The notes: generated from the letters alone by a model not told the origin. 64,000 nucleotides of DNA from Chitinophaga sancti (GCF_034087045.1 NZ_CP139247.1:2196001-2260000), one strand, 5' to 3'; counted from the first letter of the stretch, positions 24,430 to 34,681 are shown. Numbers and translations are program-made.

Positions 24430-24493
24430 CATTTTTTATAGAAATATTGCACATTCTGTTTAAAAAAGTGTACATATATTTTTTCTTAATGTA

Positions 24494-24520
24494 AAAAAGA
24501 GGCTGTTTGGGCCTCTTTTT
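24494..24520 (-). terminator. Terminator of the aminotransferase gene (bidirectional)
   Basis: AAAAAGAGGC (24494-24503) pairs with GCCTCTTTTT (24511-24520). T-runs exist on both strands; it lies 47 nt after the end of the leftward aminotransferase gene. Confidence 0.8.
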
Positions 24521-24567
24521 CTATTTGTGAAAAGAAATTCTATTATATAGAATTTTATATAATATAT

Positions 24568-25797
24568 CTATTGCCTGGCTTCAGCCATTGTTTCCTGTGC
24601 GACTTCGGTGCGACCTGGATAAATTTCCAGGGCTTTTCTTAAACAGATCATCGCCTGACGGATATCATCGGTATTAATGACATAGGCGAGTCTTACCTCA
24701 TTACGGCCTAAACCTGGGGTTGCATAAAAACCGGTAGCTGGTGCCAGCATCAGTGTTTTGCCTTCGTAATCGAAGCTTTCCAGCAGCCACTGGCAGAATT
24801 TATCGCTGTTATCGATCGGCAGGCGGGCCATGGCGTAAAATGCGCCTCCCGGATTAGGGCAAAACACGCCTGGGATCTCGTTGAGCATGCTCACCAGCAG
24901 ATCTCTTCGGCGAAGGTATTCTGCCTTAATCTCCCAGAAGTAGTTGAGTGGCAGGTCTACGGCAGCTTCACCTGCAATCTGCGCAAAGGAAGGAGGGCTT
25001 AATCTTGCCTGAGCGAATTTCATAACTGAATCCAATACCCGTTGGTTTTTAGTTACCAGGGCGCCAATACGGCCGCCGCAGGCGCTATAACGCTTGGATA
25101 TGGTATCCATCAGGATGACATGTTGCTCCAGCCCCTCCAGCATCATGGCGGAGAAATGATCTCCTACATAGCAGAACTCCCTGTATGCTTCGTCAGAAAA
25201 GAGGTACAGGTCATACTTCAAACACAGTTGTTTCAGTACGTTCAGTTCTTCATGGCTGTAAAGATAGCCGGTGGGGTTGTTGGGATTACAGATCATCAGC
25301 GCTTTGGTGCGAGGCGTGATGGCTTTTTCGAATTCCTCCATGGCTGGCAGTGCGAAACCGGATTCGATGGAAGATGTGATGGTAGTGACTGTTACACCTG
25401 CTTCTGTAGCAAAACCATTGTAGTTTGCATAGAAAGGTTCAGGTACCAGTACTTCATCGCCCGCATCCAGGCAGGCCATAAATGCGAACATAATGGCTTC
25501 AGAGCCACCTGTGGTGACAATAATCTGCTGATGGTTTAGATCAATACCAAATCGTTCATAATAAGTCACGAGTTTGCGGCGGTAGCTTTCGTTTCCCGCG
25601 CTGTGACTGTATTCAAGAATTTTGAAGTCTGAATGGCGTACCGCATCCAGAACCTGTTTTGGTGTTTCAATATCGGGTTGGCCGATATTCAGGTGGAATA
25701 CCCTGGTCCCTTTTTTCTTAGCAGTTTCTGCGTAAGGGACAAGTTTTCGGATGGGAGAAGCAGGCATTTCCTCACCTCTCTTGCTAATGGTAGGCAT
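24568..25797 (-). CDS. Class I PLP-dependent aminotransferase (aspartate type)
   Basis: 409 residues, fold-type I. The PLP lysine lies in ISKRYSACGGRIG (about residue 235); NPNNPTGYLYS and the Asp-Glu-Ala-Tyr motif (SDEAYREFCY) are also present, and the C-terminal Arg region reads GRNEVRLAYV. The sequence fits the aspartate/tyrosine/alanine aminotransferase group, but the amino-acid substrate cannot be fixed. A TACCTTTG -7 box (minus strand, 25820-25827) lies 22 nt upstream of the ATG. Confidence 0.88.
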   Translation of the reverse strand: MPTISKRGEEMPASPIRKLVPYAETAKKKGTRVFHLNIGQPDIETPKQVLDAVRHSDFKILEYSHSAGNESYRRKLVTYYERFGIDLNHQQIIVTTGGSEAIMFAFMACLDAGDEVLVPEPFYANYNGFATEAGVTVTTITSSIESGFALPAMEEFEKAITPRTKALMICNPNNPTGYLYSHEELNVLKQLCLKYDLYLFSDEAYREFCYVGDHFSAMMLEGLEQHVILMDTISKRYSACGGRIGALVTKNQRVLDSVMKFAQARLSPPSFAQIAGEAAVDLPLNYFWEIKAEYLRRRDLLVSMLNEIPGVFCPNPGGAFYAMARLPIDNSDKFCQWLLESFDYEGKTLMLAPATGFYATPGLGRNEVRLAYVINTDDIRQAMICLRKALEIYPGRTEVAQETMAEARQ

Positions 25798-25884
25798 ATA
25801 TTGTGTTTGATTGCGTATACAAAGGTAGTGGATTCGCAGATGCTGATGGTTGGATAAAAATATGGTATGCAGATAGAGCCTGGC

Positions 25885-25925
25885 AGCAAAAAAAAAGCCT
25901 TACAATTTTAAAAACTGTAAGGCTT
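25885..25925 (-). terminator. Terminator of the DUF1573 gene
   Basis: AAGCCTTACA (25895-25904) pairs with TGTAAGGCTT (25916-25925); the minus strand continues with nine T. It also lies just upstream of the aminotransferase promoter, which it isolates. Confidence 0.85.
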
Positions 25926-25966
25926 AATAAGTTATACAACGGGGGCCGTTGCAATGGCAGTACAAA

Positions 25967-26368
25967 TTAGTTTTCAACTTGGCCTGTCAGGTGCAGTTCT
26001 TTATCCTGATCTACTCCCTTAACTTTTACCCAGATAGTTTTGTTCTGTGTACCTACACTATTTGCGCTGTAACCTGCAGTAATCTTACCTTTTTTACCAG
26101 GCAGGATTGGTTCTTTGGTCCAGGTTGGAGTAGTACAACCACAGCTTGCACGTGCAGTTTCAATGATAACTGGTTCTTTGCTGACGTTGGTGAATTCGAA
26201 ATCAACGGAAACTGGTTTGTTGAACTTAGTTTTACCGAAGTCAATGGTTTCTTTCGCAAATTTCACTTTACCATCAACAGGATTTGCTGGTGTAGTAGTC
26301 TGAGATTGAGCCCAAAGAGCAGTAGTTAACAACATGCTCGCAAATAGGGATAAGATAAACTTTTTCAT
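25967..26368 (-). CDS. DUF1573 family secreted protein
   Basis: 133 residues with a signal peptide (MKKFILSLFASMLLTTALWA). The mature part contains the DUF1573 pattern IDFGKTKFNKPVSVDFEFTN and the conserved Cys pair in SCGCTTPTW, an Ig-like small domain. Such proteins are abundant in Bacteroidota and are periplasmic or outer-membrane associated. Their function is not established. Monocistronic. Confidence 0.85.
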   Translation of the reverse strand: MKKFILSLFASMLLTTALWAQSQTTTPANPVDGKVKFAKETIDFGKTKFNKPVSVDFEFTNVSKEPVIIETARASCGCTTPTWTKEPILPGKKGKITAGYSANSVGTQNKTIWVKVKGVDQDKELHLTGQVEN

Positions 26369-26567
26369 TTGATATAATGTGGTTTAAGACGATTGGTTAA
26401 AAAATGATCACCGTTTCGTAAGTAACAAATTTACAGCCAAAAATAACGCTTCAATAGAGAATTTATTAAAATCTTATTAAAAAAATTCTAATTATTTTAC
26501 CTGATACATTTACAATCATTTCTCACTTGTATTTTATACCTTACTTTTGTGACATATACAACGAGGC

Positions 26568-28967
26568 ATGATAGAAAACAATGAACTAACTATGAATACG
26601 GAAAGCCGGCTGTCATTCGAGGAATTTCGGAAAGAAGTACTTGAGGATTACCGCCTGGCCTGCGAAAGCAGAGAAGTTAGTCTGCTGGCCCGTAAGGAAG
26701 TCCTTACAGGTAAGGCCAAGTTCGGTATATTCGGAGATGGAAAGGAAGTGGCTCAGGTAGCCATGGCCAAATATTTCCAGCCAGGAGATTTCCGCTCCGG
26801 TTACTACCGTGATCAGACGTTTGCTTTCGCCAGTGGTATTGCCACTCCTGAGCAGTTCTTCTCACAGATGTATGCAGATCCCGACCTGGCCAATGAGCCA
26901 TTTTCGGGAGGCCGACAAATGAACTCGCATTTTACCACGCCTAACCTTGGTAAGGATGGAAATTGGTTGAATCTGACAGAAACAAAGAACACCGCAACAG
27001 ACATGTCGCCAACTGCAGCCCAGATGCCACGGGCCCTTGGTTTGGCATTTGCCTCCAAATTATTCAGGGATGTAGAAAGCCTGAAGAATATGGAAGGGTT
27101 GTCAAAGAATGGAAATGAGGTATGTTTTGCTACAATCGGTGATGCATCCACATCAGAAGGCCACTTCTGGGAGACCATGAATGCGGCAGGTGTATTGCAG
27201 GTACCGTTAGCGGTATTTGTATGGGATGACGGGTATGGTATTTCCGTACAACGTAAGTACCAAACGACTAAAGACTCCATCAGCGTTGCGCTGGAAGGCT
27301 TCCGTAAAACAGAAGACTCCAACGGCTTTGATATATATAATGTAAAAGGGTGGGATTATGCCGCCATGTGTGAAGTATTTGAAGCGGGGATCCGTAAGAT
27401 CAGGGAAACTCACATTCCTGCCTTATTCCATGTGGAGGAGCTGACTCAGCCACAGGGCCACTCTACCAGTGGTTCGCACGAGCGTTATAAAAGCAAGGAG
27501 CGACTAACCTGGGAAAAAGAATTTGACTGTAATCACCAGATGCGCCTGTGGATACTGGAAAACGCACTCTCTGACGAAGCTACCCTGGCAGAAATAGAGG
27601 CGAAAGCCAAATCTTTTGCACAGGAATCCCGTAAGAGTGCATGGGAAAAGTACATCGCGCCTATCCGCAAAGAGGTACAGACCATGTTGGGATTTGGTCA
27701 GGCAGTAGCTGCATTGCCACAGGCAGATACAGCAATTGTGAATAACCTGCTGCAGGAGTTGCAGAATAACAGGGAGCCCTGGAGAAAGGACATCCTGAGA
27801 ACTGCTGCTAACATCCTGTTCCGTCATAGGAATATCAAGGCACCGGCTATCGCTGCCCTGAAAACTTACTATGAGGACCTGCTGAGCCGCGAAAAAGAAA
27901 ATTACAACTCCTTCCTGCATGCTACAGGCGTGAATTCTGCACTGAATGTACCTACAGTACCGGCAGTGTATGATGAAGATGCGGTAAGCATAAACGGATA
28001 CGAGATCCTGAACAGATATTTCGATCAGCTGATTGGTAGTAATCCTAAAGTTTTTGCCTTTGGTGAAGACGTAGGTAAAATTGGTGATGTAAATCAGGGT
28101 TTCGCCGGTTTACAGGCAAAACATGGCAATAAGCGGATCTTTGATACCGGTATTCGTGAGTTAACGATCATGGGGCAGGGTATAGGAATGGCATTGCGTG
28201 GTTTACGACCTATTGCTGAAATCCAGTACCTCGATTACCTGCTCTATGGCCTGCAACCATTGAGTGATGATGTAGCCAGTCTGCAATACCGTACAAAAGG
28301 AATTCAGGCATGTCCTATCATCGTTCGTACCCGTGGTCACAGACTGGAAGGCATCTGGCACTCCGGTTCACCAATGAGCATGATCATGGGTGCCCTGAGA
28401 GGTATGCACATGTGTGTACCACGTAACATGGTGCAGGCGGCAGGTATGTACAATACCCTGCTGCAGGCAAATGAGCCGGCCCTGATGATCGAATCTCTTA
28501 ATGGCTACCGCCTGAAGGAAAAACTGCCTAACAACCTGGGTGAGTTTACCGTACCATTGGGCGTACCGGAAGTGATAAAAGAAGGGACAGATATCACCAT
28601 CGTGTCTTACGGCTCTACTTTGCGTATTGTAGAAGAAGCGATGCAGACACTGGAACAGCTGGAAGTATCAGTTGAACTGGTGGATGTACAGACATTGCTA
28701 CCTTTTGATATCAATCATAAGATCCTGGAATCACTGAAGAAGACGAACAGGATCCTGTTTGTAGACGAAGATGTACCAGGTGGTGGTACCGCTTATATGT
28801 TCCAGCAGGTAATTGAAGGTCAGGGTGCTTACCGCTGGCTGGATGTGGCCCCACGTACATTGAGCGCACAGGCCCACCGCCCTGCATATGGCTCTGATGG
28901 GGATTACTTCTCCAAGCCAAATGTGGAAGATGTAGTGAGAGTAGTGCTGGAAATGGTGGCTGAATAA
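26568..28967 (+). CDS. 2-oxoacid dehydrogenase E1, fused alpha and beta subunits
   Basis: 799 residues. The N-terminal half (about 20-400) is an E1-alpha TPP domain with the motif GDASTSEGHFWETMNAAGVL and later VWDDGYGISV. The C-terminal half (about 475-799) is E1-beta (transketolase-like), with AFGEDVGKIGDVNQGFAGLQ and FDTGIRELTIMGQGIGMALR. The complex would decarboxylate pyruvate or branched-chain 2-oxoacids. The fusion is known in Bacteroidota and usually assigned to the branched-chain type, but substrate is not certain. E2 and E3 genes are not nearby. A TACTTTTG -7 box is at 26542-26549. An internal ATG at codon 9 is an alternative start. Confidence 0.92.
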   Translation: MIENNELTMNTESRLSFEEFRKEVLEDYRLACESREVSLLARKEVLTGKAKFGIFGDGKEVAQVAMAKYFQPGDFRSGYYRDQTFAFASGIATPEQFFSQMYADPDLANEPFSGGRQMNSHFTTPNLGKDGNWLNLTETKNTATDMSPTAAQMPRALGLAFASKLFRDVESLKNMEGLSKNGNEVCFATIGDASTSEGHFWETMNAAGVLQVPLAVFVWDDGYGISVQRKYQTTKDSISVALEGFRKTEDSNGFDIYNVKGWDYAAMCEVFEAGIRKIRETHIPALFHVEELTQPQGHSTSGSHERYKSKERLTWEKEFDCNHQMRLWILENALSDEATLAEIEAKAKSFAQESRKSAWEKYIAPIRKEVQTMLGFGQAVAALPQADTAIVNNLLQELQNNREPWRKDILRTAANILFRHRNIKAPAIAALKTYYEDLLSREKENYNSFLHATGVNSALNVPTVPAVYDEDAVSINGYEILNRYFDQLIGSNPKVFAFGEDVGKIGDVNQGFAGLQAKHGNKRIFDTGIRELTIMGQGIGMALRGLRPIAEIQYLDYLLYGLQPLSDDVASLQYRTKGIQACPIIVRTRGHRLEGIWHSGSPMSMIMGALRGMHMCVPRNMVQAAGMYNTLLQANEPALMIESLNGYRLKEKLPNNLGEFTVPLGVPEVIKEGTDITIVSYGSTLRIVEEAMQTLEQLEVSVELVDVQTLLPFDINHKILESLKKTNRILFVDEDVPGGGTAYMFQQVIEGQGAYRWLDVAPRTLSAQAHRPAYGSDGDYFSKPNVEDVVRVVLEMVAE

Positions 28968-28992
28968 ATAAAGTAATTGAGCTTAAAATACG

Positions 28993-29027
28993 AACGCAAG
29001 GCAGTAAAAGGCCTTGCGTTTTTGTTT
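28993..29027 (+). terminator. Terminator of the E1 gene
   Basis: ACGCAAGGC (28994-29002) pairs with GCCTTGCGT (29011-29019), followed by TTTTTGTTT. Confidence 0.9.
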
Positions 29028-29389
29028 GGTATCGTTGTAGGTTTAAGAAATGACAAGTAGTACAGGTACAAATATGATAAATAGTTTTATAATATTTATT
29101 ATTCCGGCAAAAGAAATTCCTAATTGAGCGAAACAGGACAATTAAGTTAGGATTACTAATGTTTAAACATTTTTTTCTGTAAGTATGTTATAATTCTGTA
29201 GTGAGTGATACTTAATATATTAGACATTGATTTTTTCTTAGTCATCAGGAATGAATAAAATGAATGTTTGAAAATCAGCGCGCAGGATATAAATTGTATT
29301 GTATTTTTTTAGAGGGCGAATTGAACAAGCACCACGTTACGATAGGTTAATAGTAATTAAATTATTTAATTATCAACCCAAATCCATTT
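29028..29389. other. Non-coding stretch upstream of the response regulator
   Basis: About 360 A/T-rich bases with no credible ORF. A GAATGAATAAAATGAATG segment near 29249-29266 loosely resembles the TGAA boxes of the micro-ORF units. Possible -7 boxes are weak. Nothing else is seen. Confidence 0.5.
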
Positions 29390-30103
29390 ATGAAAGCAGG
29401 AGTACTGTTAGTTGAAGACGATTTGTTTTTTGCCAAAGTGGTAAAAAGCCATTTAGAAAAAGCCGGGTATGATGTGACACATTGTGCCAATGGCGAAGAG
29501 GGCTGGGCAACTTTTCAGGAAAAGCCCTTTGACATCTGTCTGTTGGATGTGATTATGCCAGGCATGGATGGGTTTACCCTGTGCCGGGAAATCCGCGACA
29601 AGGATGAGAACGTACCAATCATTTTTGCTTCCTCCAGATATATGGAGCAGGATAAGCTGAATGGCTTTGAAGCTGGTGGAGACGACTACCTCGTGAAACC
29701 TTTCAATATGGAAGAGTTGCTCTGCCGTATGGAAGTGTTTATGAAGCGGAGCCGTCTGTTACAGCATGACAAGCAGGTGGTGTTCACCCTTGGTTCGCTC
29801 ATGTTTAATTACAGCGAATTCAAAATATATCATCAACCAACCAATACCAATATCAATTTACCGCCTAAGGAGGCTGAGCTGCTCAAGTATCTCTGTGAAA
29901 ATGCGAATAAGAAGCTGAAGAGAGAAGGAATTCTGCTCAGTGTGTGGGGAAATGACGACTTTTTCACCGGCAGAAGCATGGATGTATACCTGACGCGTAT
30001 CAGGAAGCATTTTAAGCTGGATGGTACCATTAAACTGGAAACCATACACGGGAAAGGGTTAAGGTTACTGACCGAACCAGAAAAGGTTGCTGAAAAGCTT
30101 TAA
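29390..30103 (+). CDS. Orphan OmpR/PhoB-type response regulator
   Basis: 237 residues. The receiver domain has the acidic pocket (EDD at 9-11), the phosphoacceptor Asp53 in LLDVIMPGMDG, and the Lys of LVKPF near residue 102. The C-terminal winged helix (about 135-230) has LPPKEAELLKYLCENANKKL and SMDVYLTRIRKHFK. No sensor kinase gene is adjacent; upstream is a long A/T-rich region and downstream a convergent gene. Targets are unknown. Confidence 0.92.
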   Translation: MKAGVLLVEDDLFFAKVVKSHLEKAGYDVTHCANGEEGWATFQEKPFDICLLDVIMPGMDGFTLCREIRDKDENVPIIFASSRYMEQDKLNGFEAGGDDYLVKPFNMEELLCRMEVFMKRSRLLQHDKQVVFTLGSLMFNYSEFKIYHQPTNTNINLPPKEAELLKYLCENANKKLKREGILLSVWGNDDFFTGRSMDVYLTRIRKHFKLDGTIKLETIHGKGLRLLTEPEKVAEKL

Positions 30104-30105
30104 AA

Positions 30106-30144
30106 AATGAAAAGGGTCTGCTACGAGAGACCCTTTTCATTTTA
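30106..30144. terminator. Bidirectional terminator between regulator and yebC-like gene
   Basis: ATGAAAAGGGTC (30106-30117) pairs perfectly with GACCCTTTTCAT (30128-30139). T-rich runs follow on both strands, and the two genes converge here. Confidence 0.9.
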
Positions 30145-30158
30145 TGCAAAGATTGCAA

Positions 30159-30869
30159 TTATTTCAGTGTGTGAAACACCTGCTGAACATCATCATCCTG
30201 CTCCAGCCTGTCAATCAGTTCCAGCACTTCTTTCGCCTGCTCTTCATTCAGCTCGGTAGTAGTGGTAGGGAGTCGTTTTAATTCAGCACTGATAGGAATG
30301 ATATTTCTATCTTCCAGTGCTTTGGACATGTTCCCAAATTCAGTGAATGGAGTACGCAGAATGATATTTCCCTCACTGTCTTCACCGATTTCTTCCAGTC
30401 CGGCATCAATCAGTTCCAGCTCCAGGTCTTCCAGGTTCTGCCCTTCGTTTTTAATTTTGAATTCACCCACACGGTTGAAGAGGAATCCTACGGAACCACT
30501 GTTGCCGAGGGAGCCGCCTAATTTGTTGAAGTGCATACGTACGTTAGCTACGGTACGGGTTGGGTTGTCTGTAGCAGTTTCTATCATTACAGCCACCCCG
30601 TGCGGTGCATATCCTTCGTATACAACTTCTTCGTAGTCAGTTTTATCTTTCCCCATCGCGCGCTTGATGGCAGCTTCTACGCGGTCTTTGGGCATGTTTA
30701 CACCCTTCGCATTCGCGAAGCACCTGCGGAGGGCTGGATTATTATCAGGATCAGGACCTCCCGCTTTTACGGCTATCGCGATTTCCTTGCCTATCCTGGT
30801 AAACTGCTTTGCCATCCTGTCCCAGCGGGCAAACATGGTATGTTTTCTTACTTCAAATATCCTTCCCAT
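30159..30869 (-). CDS. YebC/PmpR family protein (TACO1-like)
   Basis: 236 residues, full length for the family. Typical features are the N-terminal [20 protein letters not shown], ARxG-like basic region, [20 protein letters not shown] and [20 protein letters not shown]. Family members have been described both as transcription regulators and as factors aiding ribosomes at difficult sequences, so the molecular role is left open. A TAAATTTG -7 box (minus, 30906-30913) is 37 nt upstream. Confidence 0.92.
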   Translation of the reverse strand: MGRIFEVRKHTMFARWDRMAKQFTRIGKEIAIAVKAGGPDPDNNPALRRCFANAKGVNMPKDRVEAAIKRAMGKDKTDYEEVVYEGYAPHGVAVMIETATDNPTRTVANVRMHFNKLGGSLGNSGSVGFLFNRVGEFKIKNEGQNLEDLELELIDAGLEEIGEDSEGNIILRTPFTEFGNMSKALEDRNIIPISAELKRLPTTTTELNEEQAKEVLELIDRLEQDDDVQQVFHTLK

Positions 30870-30980
30870 ATTGGGTAATGTAATTAGTTATTAAGAATAG
30901 AGACGCAAATTTAATGGAAAAGGCCGGAAAAACTGAATTTCCCGGCCCCTTCCTGCTTATACTTGGAGAATATTTTATTA

Positions 30981-32471
30981 CTACATTTTTCTGATGTTGC
31001 TGTTCTTGACACTATATCCGAAATAGATAATGAAGCCAATCAACAGCCATACCAGCAGTCGTAACCAGTTTTCCCAGCCAAGGCTGAAAATCATAGCCAG
31101 GCAGAACAACGCACCCACGATAGGCACAACCGGTACCCATGGAGTTTTGAATTCACGGGGCTGATCAGGATCTGTTTTACGCATTACGATCACCCCAAAG
31201 CATACGAGTACGAAGGCAAACAGGGTACCGATACTTGTCATATCACCTACTACGCTATCCGGAACGAATGCTGCGAACAGGGATACGAAAACAAAGAACA
31301 TAGCCTGTGACCTGTACGGTGTACGGTATTTAGGATGCAGTTCAGCAAAAACTTTTGGTACCAGACCATCGTTGGCCATGGAGTAGAATACACGGGTCTG
31401 ACCAAGCAGCATAACGAGGATAACTGAGGAGAAACCAGCCAGGATTGCCACTGTTACAAATGTAGACAGCCAGCCGTACCCAATCATGTATTTGTCAATT
31501 ACGTAAGCTACAGAGGCTTCACCACCTTCTTTCACGAAGTCCTGATAAGGAGCGATACCTGTCAGCACGTAAGAGAAGAGGATATATAAGGCTGTACATA
31601 CGAACAGGGAAACCAGGATACCTATTGGCATATTGCGCTTAGGATTGACTGTTTCCTGTGCAGCAGTAGATACCGCATCAAAACCAATGAAAGCAAAGAA
31701 TACAACACCAGCACCCCGAAGAACCCCTGATATACCGTGGAACCCGTAAGCAGAATAATCGATCACTGTACCATTGTGCATGGTAACGGTACCGGCATCA
31801 GCAGGGATCATGAATGGCGTATGGTTAGCCGGGTTGATGAACTGCCAGCCAAGAATGATGATCAGGATTACGATGGCTACCTTAGCGATAACGATAATGT
31901 TATTCACCATGGCAGAACCTTCGATACCCCGTATGAGCAATAAGCTCAGGAGCAGTAATATGAATATAGCAGGGAGGTTCATGATACCATGTGCTCCCGC
32001 ATCAGAAACTTCGAATGGACTGTGACACCATTCGTAAGGAATGGTCCATCCGACTGTCTTTTCCAATAGCTTATTCAGGTATTGCGCCCATCCTATGGCT
32101 ACGGTAGCGGCTCCAAGTGCATATTCCAGCACAAGATCCCATCCGATGATCCAGGCGACAAATTCACCCATGGTAGCATAAGAATAGGTGTAAGCACTTC
32201 CGGCGATAGGGATCATAGATGCAAATTCTGCATAGCATAAACCTGCTAATGCACAACCTGCAGCTGCAATAATAAAAGAGAAGATTACTGCAGGTCCGGC
32301 GTGTTGTCCGGCAGCAGCAGCAGTTCTTACAAAAAGGCCTGCTCCAATGATGGCGCCAATGCCCAATGCAATCAGGGAACCTGCACCCAGCGTGCGTTTA
32401 AGTCCTTTGTCCGATTCAGATGCTTCTGATAATAAAATGGAGAGAGGCTTTTTTACAAAAAGTTTGCCCAT
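30981..32471 (-). CDS. APC-family amino acid permease
   Basis: 496 residues, at least twelve hydrophobic segments. The first contains GIGAIIGAGLFV (about residues 37-48), the substrate/sodium-binding break of APC transporters. The sequence is of the cationic amino acid transporter-like group common in Bacteroidota. The exact amino acid is unknown. A TATATTTG -7 box (minus strand, 32541-32548) lies about 70 nt upstream, back to back with that of the symporter gene. Confidence 0.88.
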   Translation of the reverse strand: MGKLFVKKPLSILLSEASESDKGLKRTLGAGSLIALGIGAIIGAGLFVRTAAAAGQHAGPAVIFSFIIAAAGCALAGLCYAEFASMIPIAGSAYTYSYATMGEFVAWIIGWDLVLEYALGAATVAIGWAQYLNKLLEKTVGWTIPYEWCHSPFEVSDAGAHGIMNLPAIFILLLLSLLLIRGIEGSAMVNNIIVIAKVAIVILIIILGWQFINPANHTPFMIPADAGTVTMHNGTVIDYSAYGFHGISGVLRGAGVVFFAFIGFDAVSTAAQETVNPKRNMPIGILVSLFVCTALYILFSYVLTGIAPYQDFVKEGGEASVAYVIDKYMIGYGWLSTFVTVAILAGFSSVILVMLLGQTRVFYSMANDGLVPKVFAELHPKYRTPYRSQAMFFVFVSLFAAFVPDSVVGDMTSIGTLFAFVLVCFGVIVMRKTDPDQPREFKTPWVPVVPIVGALFCLAMIFSLGWENWLRLLVWLLIGFIIYFGYSVKNSNIRKM

Positions 32472-32540
32472 ACTGTATGTCTATTGTGGTTGACGTTTGA
32501 ATGGTTTAGTAATTTGTTGTTTCAAATCATTACAGATCGC

Positions 32541-32601
32541 CAAATATAGGCATCAATTTTATAAAATGACACACAACTTTAGATGAACAGCGTTATTTTT
32601 G
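32541..32601. promoter_or_regulatory. Divergent -7 elements, permease and symporter
   Basis: Minus strand TATATTTG (32541-32548) serves the permease. Plus strand TATTTTTG (32594-32601) serves the symporter. The -33 parts are weak for both. Confidence 0.5.
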
Positions 32602-32651
32602 AGGGATTTTTATCACTTTAAATAATTTACTAATACAAAAAGCACCGCTTC

Positions 32652-33905
32652 ATGAAGAAAACCAACCGCCTTACCTTGTATATTTTTTTAGCAATGGTAC
32701 TGGGGATATTGACAGGTTATTTGGTGAATATTGCTTATTCGGGTAAAGATGGTGGGCAAGCTACTATTGGAAAGTTCGTAGAAAACATATCGATACTGAC
32801 CAGTGTTTTCCTCCGCCTGGTTAAAATGATTATTGCTCCGCTGGTATTTACCACGCTGGTAGTAGGAATCGCCAAGTTAGGGGATATTAAGGCCGTAGGC
32901 CGTATTGGAGGAAAGACCATGTTATGGTTTATTACAGCTACTTTCGTTTCCCTGTTTCTGGGATTGATCCTGGTAAACATATTGAAACCTGGTGTTGACA
33001 TGCACCTGGTAGATAAACATGCGGATACCGGTATTAAAGCGGCAGATATGACCCTGAGAGGTTTCTTCGAGCATGTGTTTCCGGATAGCGTAGTAAATGC
33101 AATGGCACATAACGAGATCCTGCAGATTGTAATATTTGCATTGTTCTTTGGTGTGGCTACAGCAGCAGTAGGGGAACTGGGCCAGATTGTGATCAAGTTC
33201 CTGGATAGCGTAGCACATATCATGCTCAAGGTAACCGGGTATGTAATGAACTTTGCACCATTTGCCGTATTTGGCGCTATGGCTGCCACGATTGCAGAGA
33301 AGGGGGCCGGGATACTAAAAACCTACGGTATATTTATCGGTGAGTTCTATTTGGGGCTTGGAACCCTGTGGCTTGTATTGGCAGGGGTAGGTTGCCTGAT
33401 ATTGGGTAAGCGTGGTTTGGATCTCCTGAAAAGAATCAAGAATCCGGTATTGCTGGCGTTCAGTACTGCCAGCAGTGAGGCTGCGTATCCTAAGGTGATG
33501 GAAGAACTGGAAGGGTTTGGTGCTGACAATCGTATTGTGAGCTTTGTATTGCCATTGGGTTATTCTTTCAACCTGGATGGTTCTATGATGTATATGACCT
33601 TTGCTAGTCTCTTTATTGCACAGGCCTATGATATGCACCTGGGCATCGAGCAGCAGTTTTCTATGTTGCTGGTATTGATGATCACCAGTAAAGGGATAGC
33701 CGGTGTCCCAAGGGCGTCGCTGGTAGTGATAGCAGGCACCCTGTCTATGTTTAAGATTCCGGACGAGGGATTATTGCTGCTGCTGGGAGTAGACCACCTG
33801 CTGGATATGGGCCGTTCTGCTACCAATGTAATTGGAAATGCGATGGCGACTGGCGTAGTATCAAAATGGGAGGGTGCACTGGCGGAGCCAGGAACTAATC
33901 CTTAA
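32652..33905 (+). CDS. Dicarboxylate/amino acid:cation symporter (DAACS, GltP/DctA type)
   Basis: 417 residues, glutamate-transporter fold. Hairpin motifs are visible: SSEAAYPKVMEEL (HP1), GYSFNLDGSMMYMTFASLF (TM7 region), SKGIAGVPRASLVV (HP2) and DMGRSATNVIGNAMAT (TM8). The substrate, glutamate/aspartate or C4-dicarboxylate, cannot be distinguished with confidence. Followed by dedA-like (94 nt) and an MFS gene in the same direction. Confidence 0.9.
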   Translation: MKKTNRLTLYIFLAMVLGILTGYLVNIAYSGKDGGQATIGKFVENISILTSVFLRLVKMIIAPLVFTTLVVGIAKLGDIKAVGRIGGKTMLWFITATFVSLFLGLILVNILKPGVDMHLVDKHADTGIKAADMTLRGFFEHVFPDSVVNAMAHNEILQIVIFALFFGVATAAVGELGQIVIKFLDSVAHIMLKVTGYVMNFAPFAVFGAMAATIAEKGAGILKTYGIFIGEFYLGLGTLWLVLAGVGCLILGKRGLDLLKRIKNPVLLAFSTASSEAAYPKVMEELEGFGADNRIVSFVLPLGYSFNLDGSMMYMTFASLFIAQAYDMHLGIEQQFSMLLVLMITSKGIAGVPRASLVVIAGTLSMFKIPDEGLLLLLGVDHLLDMGRSATNVIGNAMATGVVSKWEGALAEPGTNP

Positions 33906-33998
33906 CTATAACATAGAGATAACGTTTAAATCCTTATTTTGCTTCCGCGGCGATTCCGCAGGGCAAGACCTTAAATTAGTGGAGATTATACAAAACAT

Positions 33999-34664
33999 AT
34001 GGACCAGTTTTTAGAACTATTCAAGCACCTTATTAACCCGGCATGGATCATTGAGCATGGTGGATTGTACCTGTTATTGATTATCATTTTTGCAGAAACG
34101 GGCCTGTTTGTAGGATTCTTCCTTCCCGGCGATTCACTGTTATTCCTTGCCGGATTTTACGGTACTATGTTGAGCGATAGTTTTTATAATACGCCTTTGG
34201 TTGTGATAATGACGATGGTGGCGGTTGCCGGTATATTAGGAAATGCGGTTGGTTTCTGGATTGGCCGGAAATCGGGACCTTTGTTATTTAGTAGAAAAGA
34301 TACCCTCTTCTTTAAAAAGAAGCACTTATACCAGGCCAAGGAATTGTATGACAAGCATGGCGGCGGGGCTATTTTCCTTGCCCGCTTTATGCCGATTGTC
34401 CGCACATTTGCTCCGATAGTTGGGGGTATTGTACAGATGGACAAGAAGAAATTCATGTTTTACAACATCGTCAGTTCATTTGTATGGGTGTTTTCCATGA
34501 TGCTGGCGGGTCATTACCTGGGTAAAGCATTCCCTGGGCTACAGAAGCACCTGGAACTGATCATTATTATACTTATACTTATTACCACATTGCCTGTTTT
34601 AATAAAATTATTTTTCGGTAAAACGAAGCACCATGCGCCACCGCATGCGGATGTGAATGAATAA
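33999..34664 (+). CDS. DedA family membrane protein
   Basis: 221 residues with four to five hydrophobic segments. It contains GLFVGFFLPGDSLLFLAGFY and the FLARFMPIVRTFAPIVGGIV motif diagnostic of DedA/VTT proteins. Members act in lipid carrier (undecaprenyl phosphate) flipping or membrane homeostasis. Only 18 nt separate it from the MFS gene, so they likely share a transcript. Confidence 0.92.
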   Translation: MDQFLELFKHLINPAWIIEHGGLYLLLIIIFAETGLFVGFFLPGDSLLFLAGFYGTMLSDSFYNTPLVVIMTMVAVAGILGNAVGFWIGRKSGPLLFSRKDTLFFKKKHLYQAKELYDKHGGGAIFLARFMPIVRTFAPIVGGIVQMDKKKFMFYNIVSSFVWVFSMMLAGHYLGKAFPGLQKHLELIIIILILITTLPVLIKLFFGKTKHHAPPHADVNE

Positions 34665-34681
34665 TTATCTTTAAAATCCTC

